Shown piece by piece: positions 17,377-26,139 of a DNA stretch of 64,000 nucleotides. Both the position numbers and the translations under genes were made by a program. Each line of letters opens with the position of its first letter. Position 1 is the stretch's first letter. The notes beneath the pieces are model-generated. The model did no database searches and was not told the DNA's origin. It was given only the letters and a program-made list of their open reading frames with translations. The DNA lies in assembly GCF_016909575.1 (NCBI RefSeq), contig NZ_JAFBGA010000013.1, positions 115,739 to 179,738 on the forward strand, written 5' to 3'. The DNA is from Streptomyces sp. HB132 (GTDB taxonomy: Bacteria; Actinomycetota; Actinomycetes; Streptomycetales; Streptomycetaceae).

Positions 17377-20300
17377 ATGGGCAGCGGGGACCGGTCGAAA
17401 CTTGTGAGAATCTGCGATCAGGCAGGCCGGCCGCAGGGGACCGGATTCGTCGCGGACGACCGGGGCACCGTCGTCACCAGCCATCAGGCGGTGGGGCGCT
17501 CCACGCACCTGATCCTGCACGGCGCAGACGGCCGTAGCCGCCCCGTCGGCCCCGGCGACATCACCGCACTGCCCGACCTCGGCCTCGCCCTGCTGCGCAC
17601 CGACGGCCCGGAGGCCCTGGGCGTCGAACCGCTCCCCATCGCCGTACGCGAGCAGATCGACACGGGTACCTATGTGCGGATCGCCGCCCACGGCTGGCGT
17701 GAGGCACGCGTCCTAGGGTCGACGGGGGCGACGTACTCCGAGGGCACACGCGAACACCACGTGGCCGACGCGCTGGAGCTCGCCCTCGGTACGGACGGGC
17801 GCGACGCGCTGCGCTCCGGCGGAGCCGCTGTCGGCGGGCCCGTGACGGACCCGCGCACCGGGGCGGTCCTGGGCGTGCTCTCGACCGCCCTGAGCGCCGG
17901 CCGCGAGACCGCCGGACTCGCGGTGACGCTGACGCCACGGGACACCCCCGGGCCACTGGCCGAGGTGCTCCGGCGCAACGCGGGCGGTGTCCCGGGATAC
18001 GGCTGCGACCTCAACCTCGCGGGCGCACTGCAGCTGACGGCCACCTCGGTCGGCCAGGCCGACGGCCGGCCCTGCGGCGCGGAGCCCGTCGAACGTCCGG
18101 AAAGCCGTGCGGAGTTCACGGCCTTCGAGGCCGGAACCGAGCCCGTACTCGGCCTGGTCGGAGCCCCGGGTACCGGCCGCACCACGGAGCTCGCCGCCCT
18201 CGCCGGCGCTCGCGCCCGCGGGCCCGTGCCCGCCCTGACGCTCTGGCTGCGCGGAGCAGATCTGCTGGCCGACGACCTCTCGGTCGCCGACGCGATGACC
18301 CGGGCACTGCAGCGCTCCGGGAGGATCGTCACCGCTGCCGGGGCCCGGGGCGACATGGGGGCCGCCACCCCTGAGCGGGTGGCCCGCCTCGCCGCGGCGT
18401 CCGGGAACCCGCTGCTCGTCGTCGTGGACGGCCCGGAGGAGATGCCGCCCCTGCTGGCCCACCGGCTTGCCGGGTGGACCGTGGCGACGGCCGAGTGGCT
18501 CCTGGCACACGAGGCGCGGATGGTCGTCGCCTGCCGCCCCGAGCACTGGGAGACCGCCGGCGCGCTGTATCCGCCGGGCGCCCTGCACAGGCCGGAGCGG
18601 CCGGGGGAGCGGGCCGGGGGGCTGCCGCCCGCCGTCCGACTCGGCGACCTCACGGCGGAACAGGCCGAGCGGGCCTGGGAGCGGTACGGCATCCCGCCCG
18701 GATCGATCGCACCGGGCCACGACCGGCATCCCCTCACCCTGCGCCTGCTCGCCGAGGTGCGGGCGGCGCTGCCTCCCGACGCACCCGGCAGGCCCGGGAC
18801 CGAGGAGGTCTTCGCCGCCTACCTGGACCTCGCCTGCGTCCGCGTCGCCGTCCGGATCGGCGCCCGGGCCGAACCCAGGCTCAACGGCGCGGCGGTCCGC
18901 AGACTGGCCGCCAAGGTCGCCGGCCAGGTCCACGAGGCGGCCAGGCGGTGCCTCGGCCCGGGGCAGGGTGAGCTGGACAGGGAGGCATTCGAGGAGGTCT
19001 TCCCCTGGCGCACGGGATGGGCGCCGGCCGTCCTCACCGAGGGGCTGCTGGTCCCGGCCGGTGCGGGATACCGCTTCGCCCACGAGGAGCTGGGCGACTG
19101 GGTGCAGGGCGCGCACCTCGACCTGGACGCGGCGCTGCACTCACTGGTCCACCGCTGGCACGCGGACGGGGCCACCACGGAGGTCGAACCCGCCCCGCAG
19201 GACGCCGCGGAACCCGGCAGCCTCCCCGTGCCGCGCCACCGCATCGGCCCGGTGCTCCAGGCGATGCTCCTGCTGGAGCGGCGGCAGGGGCACGCGGCGC
19301 TGGCTCACCGGATGGCGGACCTCATCGAGGCGATGGACCGCCTGCCTTCCGCCCCCGGCGCACACGAGCGCCTCACCGACGCGGCCTGGTGGGCGGCCCG
19401 TCTGCTCCGGGAGAGCCTCCTCCGGGTGCCGGACGCCCGGCCCTGCCTCGGGGTGCTGCGGGTGCTCGCAGGCCGGATCACCCGGCGGTCCCTGTCCGGC
19501 GGCGGTCCGGCCGCCCTCGGCCCCTACGCCGAATTCGTGCCGTGGTTCTGGTGCCGGATCCGGCTGCCCGAGGACGACCGGATCGACCTGCTGCGCCGTC
19601 TCCTGCCCGCCGACGGCGCACCGCGCACCGATGGCGGTGAGAGGTATCTGGACGCCGTGTCCCGGCGCCTCGCCGCCCACCCCAGGACCGTGCAGGCCCT
19701 GCTGTGCCGCTGGTTCACCGACGAGAGCCCACTGCCCGCCGAGGAGGGTGTGCCGATGCGGCTCACCGTGGCCGCCGCCGCGCAGGCCCTCCTGTACGCC
19801 CGCCGGGACCTCGCGGTCGACGACCTGACCGAGGCGCTCGTGGACACCGCGCACCCGCGCGCCGCCGAACTGCTCGTCACCCTCGCCGAGGACGAACCAG
19901 GCGCCCTCTGCCGGGCCGTCGACCGGTGGGCACGTGACGAGGAGCGGCCGGGACGGCGCGCCGCCGCGGCCCTCCACGCCACGCTCACCGCCACCCGCAC
20001 CCTCTCCGCGTCCGACCGCGCCCTGCTGCGCGGTGCGGCGCTCACCCTGCTGGCGCGGCCGGACGACACGGTCCTGCACGCCCAGGCCCTCACCGTCCTC
20101 GTACGGGACCCGGGGGCAGGGCGCCGCTACCTGCCGCAGGCCCTTCGGATCTTCGCCGCCGGTGACCCCCGGCTGCCGCTGGCCCTGCTCACGGAGGTGT
20201 TCCCCGAGCACCCCGAACCGGTGCTCGCCGCACTGCGCGTCCGGCTGTCGCTGCCCGGGGACGCCGCCGACGACGTACTGCGGGACCTGGCCTCCCTGGA

Positions 20301-20946
20301 CACGCCCGCCCTTGCGCTGCACGCCCCGGGCCTCGTACGCCATTACGTCGAGAGCCGCAGCCGCGCCGGCGAGGACGCCGCCGCTGAGACCGCCGCCTAC
20401 GTCGGCCTCAGGCTCGAGCACAGTCCGGCCGCCCGGGCCCTGCTGCTTCCCCTGATGGCCGCGCTGCTGCGGGACCGGCCCGTTCCGGCGCCCGTGCGTG
20501 CCGCGCTGGCCCGGGTGCTCGCCGCCCCGGGGAGCACGGCGTCCAGGCCGCTGCGGGCCGAGCTGCTGGAGGTCCTGCTGGAGTTCGAGCAGGACACCGG
20601 CAGGGATCCGGAGGTCCTCGACGCCCTGCTGCGGGCGGCCGCGGCAGCTTCCGGGCGCCGCCCCGAAGCCCGCACACGGGCTCTGGTGCACCGCACCGGG
20701 ATGCTTCTCGCGCGGACTCCCGAGGGCGTGGCCCGCTTCGACCGCGGGCTGGCCGAACTCGCCAGGGACGTTCCCGGATTCGCGGCCCTCGTCACCCGCT
20801 GGCTCGAGGACGCCCCTGCCGAGTGGGCCGCCGTCGTGGGCCCCGGCGCCAGGCGGACGCTGGAGGAACTGGCCGGGCCGCGGTCCGGCATCCCGGTGCC
20901 GATGCAGGCCGCGGGACGTGAGCATGGCAGTCTTAGACCTGCGTAA
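17377..20946 (+). CDS. Large P-loop NTPase with N-terminal trypsin-like domain that lacks the catalytic serine
   Basis: A 1189-residue protein. Residues 1-190 resemble a trypsin-like peptidase: GTGFVADDRGTVVTSHQAVG carries His36, PDLGLALLR carries Asp67, and VGGPVTDPRTGAVLGVL is the expected serine loop, but the serine position is Val152 (nearest serine Ser147). Residues 255-400 form a P-loop NTPase: GAPGTGRTT at 262-270 (Arg for the usual Lys), Walker B LLVVVDGP ending in Asp351, and CRPEHW at 386-391. The remainder is Leu/Ala/Arg-rich and looks like a helical solenoid. This layout resembles STAND/NACHT signalling proteins, but I cannot assign a subfamily. ATG 17377 has only a very close GGAG; GTG 17404 is an alternative start. 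It lies between truB and ribF. Confidence 0.75.
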   Translation: MGSGDRSKLVRICDQAGRPQGTGFVADDRGTVVTSHQAVGRSTHLILHGADGRSRPVGPGDITALPDLGLALLRTDGPEALGVEPLPIAVREQIDTGTYVRIAAHGWREARVLGSTGATYSEGTREHHVADALELALGTDGRDALRSGGAAVGGPVTDPRTGAVLGVLSTALSAGRETAGLAVTLTPRDTPGPLAEVLRRNAGGVPGYGCDLNLAGALQLTATSVGQADGRPCGAEPVERPESRAEFTAFEAGTEPVLGLVGAPGTGRTTELAALAGARARGPVPALTLWLRGADLLADDLSVADAMTRALQRSGRIVTAAGARGDMGAATPERVARLAAASGNPLLVVVDGPEEMPPLLAHRLAGWTVATAEWLLAHEARMVVACRPEHWETAGALYPPGALHRPERPGERAGGLPPAVRLGDLTAEQAERAWERYGIPPGSIAPGHDRHPLTLRLLAEVRAALPPDAPGRPGTEEVFAAYLDLACVRVAVRIGARAEPRLNGAAVRRLAAKVAGQVHEAARRCLGPGQGELDREAFEEVFPWRTGWAPAVLTEGLLVPAGAGYRFAHEELGDWVQGAHLDLDAALHSLVHRWHADGATTEVEPAPQDAAEPGSLPVPRHRIGPVLQAMLLLERRQGHAALAHRMADLIEAMDRLPSAPGAHERLTDAAWWAARLLRESLLRVPDARPCLGVLRVLAGRITRRSLSGGGPAALGPYAEFVPWFWCRIRLPEDDRIDLLRRLLPADGAPRTDGGERYLDAVSRRLAAHPRTVQALLCRWFTDESPLPAEEGVPMRLTVAAAAQALLYARRDLAVDDLTEALVDTAHPRAAELLVTLAEDEPGALCRAVDRWARDEERPGRRAAAALHATLTATRTLSASDRALLRGAALTLLARPDDTVLHAQALTVLVRDPGAGRRYLPQALRIFAAGDPRLPLALLTEVFPEHPEPVLAALRVRLSLPGDAADDVLRDLASLDTPALALHAPGLVRHYVESRSRAGEDAAAETAAYVGLRLEHSPAARALLLPLMAALLRDRPVPAPVRAALARVLAAPGSTASRPLRAELLEVLLEFEQDTGRDPEVLDALLRAAAAASGRRPEARTRALVHRTGMLLARTPEGVARFDRGLAELARDVPGFAALVTRWLEDAPAEWAAVVGPGARRTLEELAGPRSGIPVPMQAAGREHGSLRPA

Positions 20947-20989
20947 TGGACATCTACACGTACACAGGTTCGGGCGAGGAGCGGTCACA

Positions 20990-21943
20990 GTGCACTGCTG
21001 GCGTGGCTTGGAGGACATCCCTGAGGGCTGGGGGCGAAGCGTCGTCACCATCGGCTCCTACGACGGGGTGCACCGCGGACACCAGCTGCTCATCAGCCGT
21101 GTCGTGGAGCGGGCGCACGAGCTCGGTGTGCCCTGCGTGGTCGTGACCTTCGACCCGCACCCCAGCGAGGTCGTCCGCCCCGGTACCCACCCGCCGCTGC
21201 TCGCACCGCACCACCGGCGTGCCGAGCTCATGGCCGGACTGGGTGTGGACGCGGTGCTGATCCTGCCGTTCACCGCCGAGTTCTCGCAGCTCTCGCCCGC
21301 CGACTTCGTCGTGAAGGTGCTCGTCGACAAGCTCCACGCGCAGCTGGTCGTGGAAGGCCCCAACTTCCGCTTCGGCCACCGGGCGGCCGGCAACGTCGCC
21401 TTCCTGGCCGAGCTCGGCCCGACGTACGACTTCCGGACCGAGGTCATCGACCTGCATGTGAGCGGTGAGGCGGGCGGCGGCGCGCCGTTCTCGTCCACGC
21501 TCACCCGCCGCCTGATCGCCGAGGGCGACGTCGAGGGCGCCGCGGAGATCCTCGGCCGCCCCCACCGCGTCGAGGGCGTGGTCGTGCGCGGCGCCCAGCG
21601 CGGCCGCGAGCTCGGCTTCCCCACGGCGAACGTGGAGACCCTGCCGCACACCGCGATCCCCGCCGACGGCGTCTACGCCGGCTGGCTCACGGCGAACGGC
21701 GAGGTGATGCCCGCCGCGATCTCCGTGGGCACGAACCCGCAGTTCGACGGCACGGAGCGCACCGTCGAGGCGTACGCGATCGACCGGGTCGGGCTCGACC
21801 TCTACGGGCTGCACGTGGCAGTGGACTTCCTCGCCTACGTACGCGGGATGCTGAAGTTCGACTCGATCGACGACCTGCTCGTGGCGATGGCCGCCGACGT
21901 GAAGCGGTCCAGCGAGCTGGTCGCGGCGTACGAACGGGCCTGA
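20990..21943 (+). CDS. ribF: Bifunctional riboflavin kinase / FAD synthetase
   Basis: A 317-residue enzyme making FMN and then FAD. The N-terminal adenylyltransferase half shows VTIGSYDGVHRGHQ (the HxGH nucleotide-binding motif) and FRFGHRAAGNV; the C-terminal kinase half shows GRELGFPTANV and GVYAGWLTANG. GTG 20990 is preceded by GAGGAG at 20976-20981 and gives the usual WRGLEDIPEGWGRS opening; an upstream ATG at 20924 would add 22 residues inside the previous gene. A palindrome follows. The neighbourhood truB-ribF-rpsO is ancestral; here the large NTPase and the secretion locus interrupt it. Confidence 0.95.
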   Translation: MHCWRGLEDIPEGWGRSVVTIGSYDGVHRGHQLLISRVVERAHELGVPCVVVTFDPHPSEVVRPGTHPPLLAPHHRRAELMAGLGVDAVLILPFTAEFSQLSPADFVVKVLVDKLHAQLVVEGPNFRFGHRAAGNVAFLAELGPTYDFRTEVIDLHVSGEAGGGAPFSSTLTRRLIAEGDVEGAAEILGRPHRVEGVVVRGAQRGRELGFPTANVETLPHTAIPADGVYAGWLTANGEVMPAAISVGTNPQFDGTERTVEAYAIDRVGLDLYGLHVAVDFLAYVRGMLKFDSIDDLLVAMAADVKRSSELVAAYERA

Positions 21944-21948
21944 GGCCC

Positions 21949-21972
21949 GTCGTCCCGCGGCCGCGGGACGAC
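21949..21972. terminator. 24-base perfect palindrome between ribF and the ABC importer
   Basis: GTCGTCCCGCGG at 21949-21960 is followed directly by its complement. It lies 6 bases after the ribF stop and about 100 bases from the converging importer stop, so it probably terminates ribF and perhaps both. Confidence 0.7.
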
Positions 21973-22074
21973 GACGCCGCACGGCCCGCACGGCTTCCGC
22001 TCGGGCAGGATCCGCGGCGCCCCCGGCACAGCGGACACGGGCTGTGGGCCGGACCGGGAGCACCCGCGGTCGTC

Positions 22075-23082
22075 CTACCCTGCCGTGGTCACCGAAGCCC
22101 CCGCCGCCGCCCAGTGGCAGGCGACCTGCGCCCGGCCGTCACCCCCCAGCACCGGCAGGTCCGTCGTGCGGCACGCGTCCGCGACGCCCGCGCGTTCCGC
22201 CTCGCCCGAGGCGAGGACCTGGCAGCGGGCGTGGAAGCGGCAGCCGGACGGGATCCTGGAGGGGTCCGGCGGCTCGCCCGTCAGGATCACCGGCTCGCCG
22301 TCCCCCTCCGGCAGCACGGACAGCAGGGCCTGCGTGTACGGGTGCCGGGGAGCCGTGAGGATCTGCTCGACGTCACCCGTCTCCACGACCCGGCCGAGAT
22401 ACATCACCGCCACCCGGTCGGCGATGTTCCACGCCAGCCCCAGATCGTGCGTCACCACCAGCGCCGACAGACCCAGCTCGTCGCGCAGCCGAAGCAGCAG
22501 CGCCAGGATCTCGCCGCGCACCGACGCGTCCAGCGAGGCCACCGGCTCGTCCGCGACGATGAGCTCCGGTTCGAGGACCAGAGCACCCGCGATCACGACC
22601 CGCTGGCGCTGACCACCGGACAACTCGTGCGGATAGCGCAGGAAGAACCGCTCCGGAGGTCGCAGCCCCGCCCGCGCCAGGGCCCCGGACACGGCCGCCC
22701 GCTCGTCGCCCGCGTACCCGTGGATGCGCAAACCCTCCGCCACGGCGTCGTACACCGTGTGGCGGGGGTTGAGGGAGCCGCTGGGGTCCTGGAGCACCAA
22801 CTGCACCCGCTTGCGGTACGCCTTCAGCGCCCGGCCCGAGCGGTCGAGGGGCAGGCCGTCGAAGGTGACCCGGCCGGCCGTGGGCGGTACCAGGCCCAGC
22901 AGTGACCGGGCCAGCGTCGTCTTTCCGCAGCCGGACTCGCCGACCAGGGCGACGATCTCACCCCGACGGATGTCGAGGTCGACACCGTCGACGGCCCGCG
23001 CGGTCGCCGCTCCGCGCCGGCCGGGGAAGGCGACCTCCAGCGACCGGGCGCTGAGCAGGGGGGCCGGGGGAGTGGTCGTCAT
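22075..23082 (-). CDS. Peptide ABC transporter, ATP-binding protein (DppF/OppF type)
   Basis: A 335-residue ATPase of a peptide importer. Seen: Walker A GESGCGKTTL near residue 50, the Q-loop QDPSGSLNPR, the ABC signature ELSGGQRQR, Walker B ELIVADEPVASLD, the switch His in VTHDLGL, and the C-terminal oligopeptide/dipeptide extension with RHPYTQALL and cysteines in GCRFHARCQVL, a known feature of this subfamily. It is last in a five-gene minus-strand operon and overlaps the preceding ATPase gene by four bases. Confidence 0.93.
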   Translation of the reverse strand: MTTTPPAPLLSARSLEVAFPGRRGAATARAVDGVDLDIRRGEIVALVGESGCGKTTLARSLLGLVPPTAGRVTFDGLPLDRSGRALKAYRKRVQLVLQDPSGSLNPRHTVYDAVAEGLRIHGYAGDERAAVSGALARAGLRPPERFFLRYPHELSGGQRQRVVIAGALVLEPELIVADEPVASLDASVRGEILALLLRLRDELGLSALVVTHDLGLAWNIADRVAVMYLGRVVETGDVEQILTAPRHPYTQALLSVLPEGDGEPVILTGEPPDPSRIPSGCRFHARCQVLASGEAERAGVADACRTTDLPVLGGDGRAQVACHWAAAGASVTTAG

Positions 23083-24131
23083 GAGGTGCTCCTCGTTTCC
23101 GCGGTACCGCCGGGCGTCACGGTGGCTTCCGGCTCCACCAGCACACAGGCCGCCCGCCGGGACGGACCGGCCGGCCGCAGTTCCTGGTCCTCCTCGGCGC
23201 AGGATTCCAGCGCCGCCGTGCAGCGCGGATGGAACGTACAGCCGGAGGGCAGCGCCGACGGGTCCGGCGGGTCACCCGGCAGACCCCGGGGCGCGTGCCG
23301 TGACGCCAGGTCGCCGACGCGCGGGAACGCGGCCGACAGGGCGCCGGCGTACGGGTGTCTGGCGCTCTCGTGGACCTGCTCGGCCGGCCCCTCCTCCACG
23401 ACCCGGCCCGCGTACATCACCGCCAGCCGGTCACAGGTGTCGGACAGCACCGCGAGGTCGTGGCTGATCATGATCAGGCCGAGGTCCTGGTCGCTGACGA
23501 GCCGTTCGATCAGCCGCAGGATCTGTGCCTGGATCATCACGTCGAGAGCGGTCGTGGGTTCGTCGGCGATGATCAGCCGCGGGTCGCAGGCCAGCGCCAT
23601 CGCGATCATCACCCGCTGGCGCTGGCCTCCGGACAGCTCGTGCGGATAGGCGTCCGCACGCGTGGCCGGCAGCCCCACCTGCTCCAGCAGCCCGCCTGCG
23701 CGGCTGCGGGCGGCGGCCGGGGTCCCCCTGCCGTGCAGCAGGATCGGTTCGGCGATCTGGTCCCCGATGCGGTGCACGGCGTTCAGCGAGTGCATCGCGC
23801 CCTGGAAGACGATCGACGCACCCGCCCAGCGCACGGCGCGCAGACGCCCCCACTTCATGGTGAGGACGTCCTCACCGTCCAGCAGGATCTCGCCGCTCAG
23901 GGTCGCGGACGCGGGCAGCAGGCGCAGCAGCGCCAGCGCCAGCGTCGACTTCCCGCAGCCGGACTCCCCGGCGATCCCGAGCTTCCGGCCCGCCTCGACC
24001 CGCAGGTCGACACCCCGCACGGCGGGGACGGCAAAGGCCCCCGAGCCGTAGGTGACGTGCAGGTCCCGGACCTCGAGCAACGGCTGCCCGGCCTCCGGCC
24101 TCTCGACGCTCTCGGTCTTCACAGCGGTCAA
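23079..24131 (-). CDS. Peptide ABC transporter, ATP-binding protein (DppD/OppD type)
   Basis: The partner ATPase of the same importer. Seen: Walker A GESGCGKSTL, the Q-loop region FQGAMHSLNAVHRIG, signature ELSGGQRQR, Walker B RLIIADEPTTALD, ISHDLAVL, and the C-terminal GCTFHPRCTAALESC extension typical of DppD. I chose TTG 24131 because GGGGGTG precedes it and it overlaps the upstream permease stop. GTG 24122 is possible. The frame is open to 24239, but those residues lie inside the permease gene. It gives 350 residues, a normal length. Confidence 0.92.
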   Translation of the reverse strand: MTAVKTESVERPEAGQPLLEVRDLHVTYGSGAFAVPAVRGVDLRVEAGRKLGIAGESGCGKSTLALALLRLLPASATLSGEILLDGEDVLTMKWGRLRAVRWAGASIVFQGAMHSLNAVHRIGDQIAEPILLHGRGTPAAARSRAGGLLEQVGLPATRADAYPHELSGGQRQRVMIAMALACDPRLIIADEPTTALDVMIQAQILRLIERLVSDQDLGLIMISHDLAVLSDTCDRLAVMYAGRVVEEGPAEQVHESARHPYAGALSAAFPRVGDLASRHAPRGLPGDPPDPSALPSGCTFHPRCTAALESCAEEDQELRPAGPSRRAACVLVEPEATVTPGGTAETRSTS

Positions 24132-25051
24132 CGGGACACCCCCAGCTTGGGGTTGAGCACGGTCTCGATGGTTCGGCCGCACAGCGTGAACGCGAGGGCG
24201 ACGACCGCGATGGCGAGTCCGGGCGGAGCGAGGTACCACCAGTTGCCGGAGCTGACCGCTCCGGCCTCACGGGCGTCCTGGAGCAGCCCGCCCCAGGAGA
24301 CGATCGTGGGATCGCCGAGCCCGAGGAACGCGAGGGTCGCCTCCGTGAGGATGGCGGTGGAGATCACCAGCGTGGTCTGTGCGAGCACCAGTGGCATCAC
24401 ATTGGGCAGGACGTGGCGGGACATGATGTGGCCGTGCCCGCCACCGAGCGCCCTGGAGCGCTCGATGTACGGGCGAGACTCCACGGACAGCGTCTGCGCG
24501 CGCACGAGCCGCGCCGTCGTGGGCCAGGTCGTCACGCCGATGGCGAGCACCGTCGTCCAGAGCGACCGCGAGAGCACGGTGGCCAGCGCGATGGCGAGGA
24601 CCAGCGTCGGCATCACCAGGAACCAGTCGGTGATCCGCATGACGACATTGCCGTACCAGCCCTTGAAATGACCGGCCGTGATGCCCACCAGGGTCCCGAT
24701 GGCCACCGAGAGGAAGGCGGCGAGCAGGCCCACGGTCAGCGAGACCCGTGTCCCCCACACCAGGAGGGCGAGCAGGCTGCGGCCGAACTGGTCTGTGCCG
24801 AGCGGGAACCCGGCGCTCGGCGCCTCCATCGGGCCGCCCGGCGCCGTGGTGACGCTCCGCGAGTCCGCCCCGACCAGCAGTGGGGCGGCAACCGCGGTCA
24901 GGGCGATGACCGCCAGCACACCCAGGCCGACGAGGCCGGCCCGGTGGCCGCGGTACTGCTGCCAGAAGCGGCCCGCCGCCTGACGCCTGCGGGCCCGGGT
25001 GAGCGCGCGCGGGCCGGTGGCCTGTCGTTCGGCGTCGGTCGTGGTCGTCAT
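24128..25051 (-). CDS. Peptide ABC transporter permease (DppC/OppC type)
   Basis: A 307-residue membrane protein. Seen: a cytoplasmic N-terminus, a first membrane helix (GLVGLGVLAVIALTAVAAPLL), a periplasmic loop with GTDQFGRSLLALLVWGTRVS, and the EAA loop region RSRALGGGHGHIMSRHVLPN that docks to the ATPases. This matches the DppC family. Start and stop overlap the neighbouring permease and ATPase genes by four bases each. Confidence 0.93.
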   Translation of the reverse strand: MTTTTDAERQATGPRALTRARRRQAAGRFWQQYRGHRAGLVGLGVLAVIALTAVAAPLLVGADSRSVTTAPGGPMEAPSAGFPLGTDQFGRSLLALLVWGTRVSLTVGLLAAFLSVAIGTLVGITAGHFKGWYGNVVMRITDWFLVMPTLVLAIALATVLSRSLWTTVLAIGVTTWPTTARLVRAQTLSVESRPYIERSRALGGGHGHIMSRHVLPNVMPLVLAQTTLVISTAILTEATLAFLGLGDPTIVSWGGLLQDAREAGAVSSGNWWYLAPPGLAIAVVALAFTLCGRTIETVLNPKLGVSR

Positions 25052-26136
25052 CGGCCCACCCGGGGATCGAGGAGCGGATAGATCACATCGGCGAGCGTGT
25101 TCATCAGGATCACCGCGGCGGCGAAGAGGAAGAACAGCGCCTGCACGAGTGGCAGGTCGGGCACGCTGAGCGCCTGGTAGAAGAGACCGCCGAGGCCCGG
25201 CCAGGAGAACACCGTCTCCACCAGGATGGCTCCCGCGACCGTGTTGCCCAGGTTGACGAAGAGGAGCGTCACCGTCGGCAGCATCGCGTTCGGGACGGCG
25301 TGCCGACGGCGTACGAGGTCGTCGCGCAGCCCCTTCGCGCGGGCCGTCGTCAGGTAGTCGCCGCCCATCTCGTCGAGCAGCGAGGAACGCATCACCAGGA
25401 GGGTGCGCGCGTACTCGACCGCGACCAGGGTGACGACGGGAAGCACCATGTGGTGGGCCACGTCGAGGGCGTACGCGAAGCCGCTCTCGCCGCCGGACTC
25501 CATGCCCCCGGTCGGGAACATGCCGGGGATCGGCCCGATGCCCACCGACAGGGTGACGATCAGGAGCAGACCGAGCCAGAACGAGGGCACCGAGTACAGC
25601 GTCAGGGCGAAGGCCGTGTGGAAGCGGTCGCCGGCCGAACCGTTGCGCCAGGCGGACCGCGAACCCAGCCAGATACCGATCACGGTGTAGATCACGAACG
25701 CGGTGCCGGTGAGCAGCAGTGTCGCGGGCAGAGCCTCGGTGATCTTGTCCATGACGGGGGCGCGGAACTGGTACGACGTACCGAAGTCCCCGGTCAGGGC
25801 CTTGCCGCAGTATTCGGTGAACTGCTGCCAGAGCGGCAGGTCCAGGCCGAACTCCTCGCGCATCGCGGCGATCTGCTCGGTCGACACCTGCCGGCCGCCG
25901 GTCATCTGCTTGACCGGGTCGCCGGGGATCAGGCGGAACAGGAAGAAGCTGGTCACGAGTACGGCGAACAGCGAGACGGCCGCACCGGCCAGCTTGCCCG
26001 CCGCATAGCGGAGGTAGGCGGTCGTGCCGCGGGTACGCGGACCGCGGTCCGACGGCCCGGCCGGAGCCGGACCGTCGGACCGCACGGCGTCCACGCCCGT
26101 CGCACTCTTCAGGGCGGGAGTGCTCTCTGCGCTCAT
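25048..26136 (-). CDS. Peptide ABC transporter permease (DppB/OppB type)
   Basis: A 362-residue permease with an N-terminal membrane helix and then RLIPGDPVKQM, the DppB signature; further helices; and the EAA loop region DYLTTARAKGLRDDLVRRRHAVPNA. An unusually long hydrophilic N-terminus of about 40 residues rich in Pro/Arg precedes the first helix. It starts 3 bases after the binding-protein stop, so it is in the same operon. Confidence 0.93.
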   Translation of the reverse strand: MSAESTPALKSATGVDAVRSDGPAPAGPSDRGPRTRGTTAYLRYAAGKLAGAAVSLFAVLVTSFFLFRLIPGDPVKQMTGGRQVSTEQIAAMREEFGLDLPLWQQFTEYCGKALTGDFGTSYQFRAPVMDKITEALPATLLLTGTAFVIYTVIGIWLGSRSAWRNGSAGDRFHTAFALTLYSVPSFWLGLLLIVTLSVGIGPIPGMFPTGGMESGGESGFAYALDVAHHMVLPVVTLVAVEYARTLLVMRSSLLDEMGGDYLTTARAKGLRDDLVRRRHAVPNAMLPTVTLLFVNLGNTVAGAILVETVFSWPGLGGLFYQALSVPDLPLVQALFFLFAAAVILMNTLADVIYPLLDPRVGR

Positions 26137-26139
26137 GGA

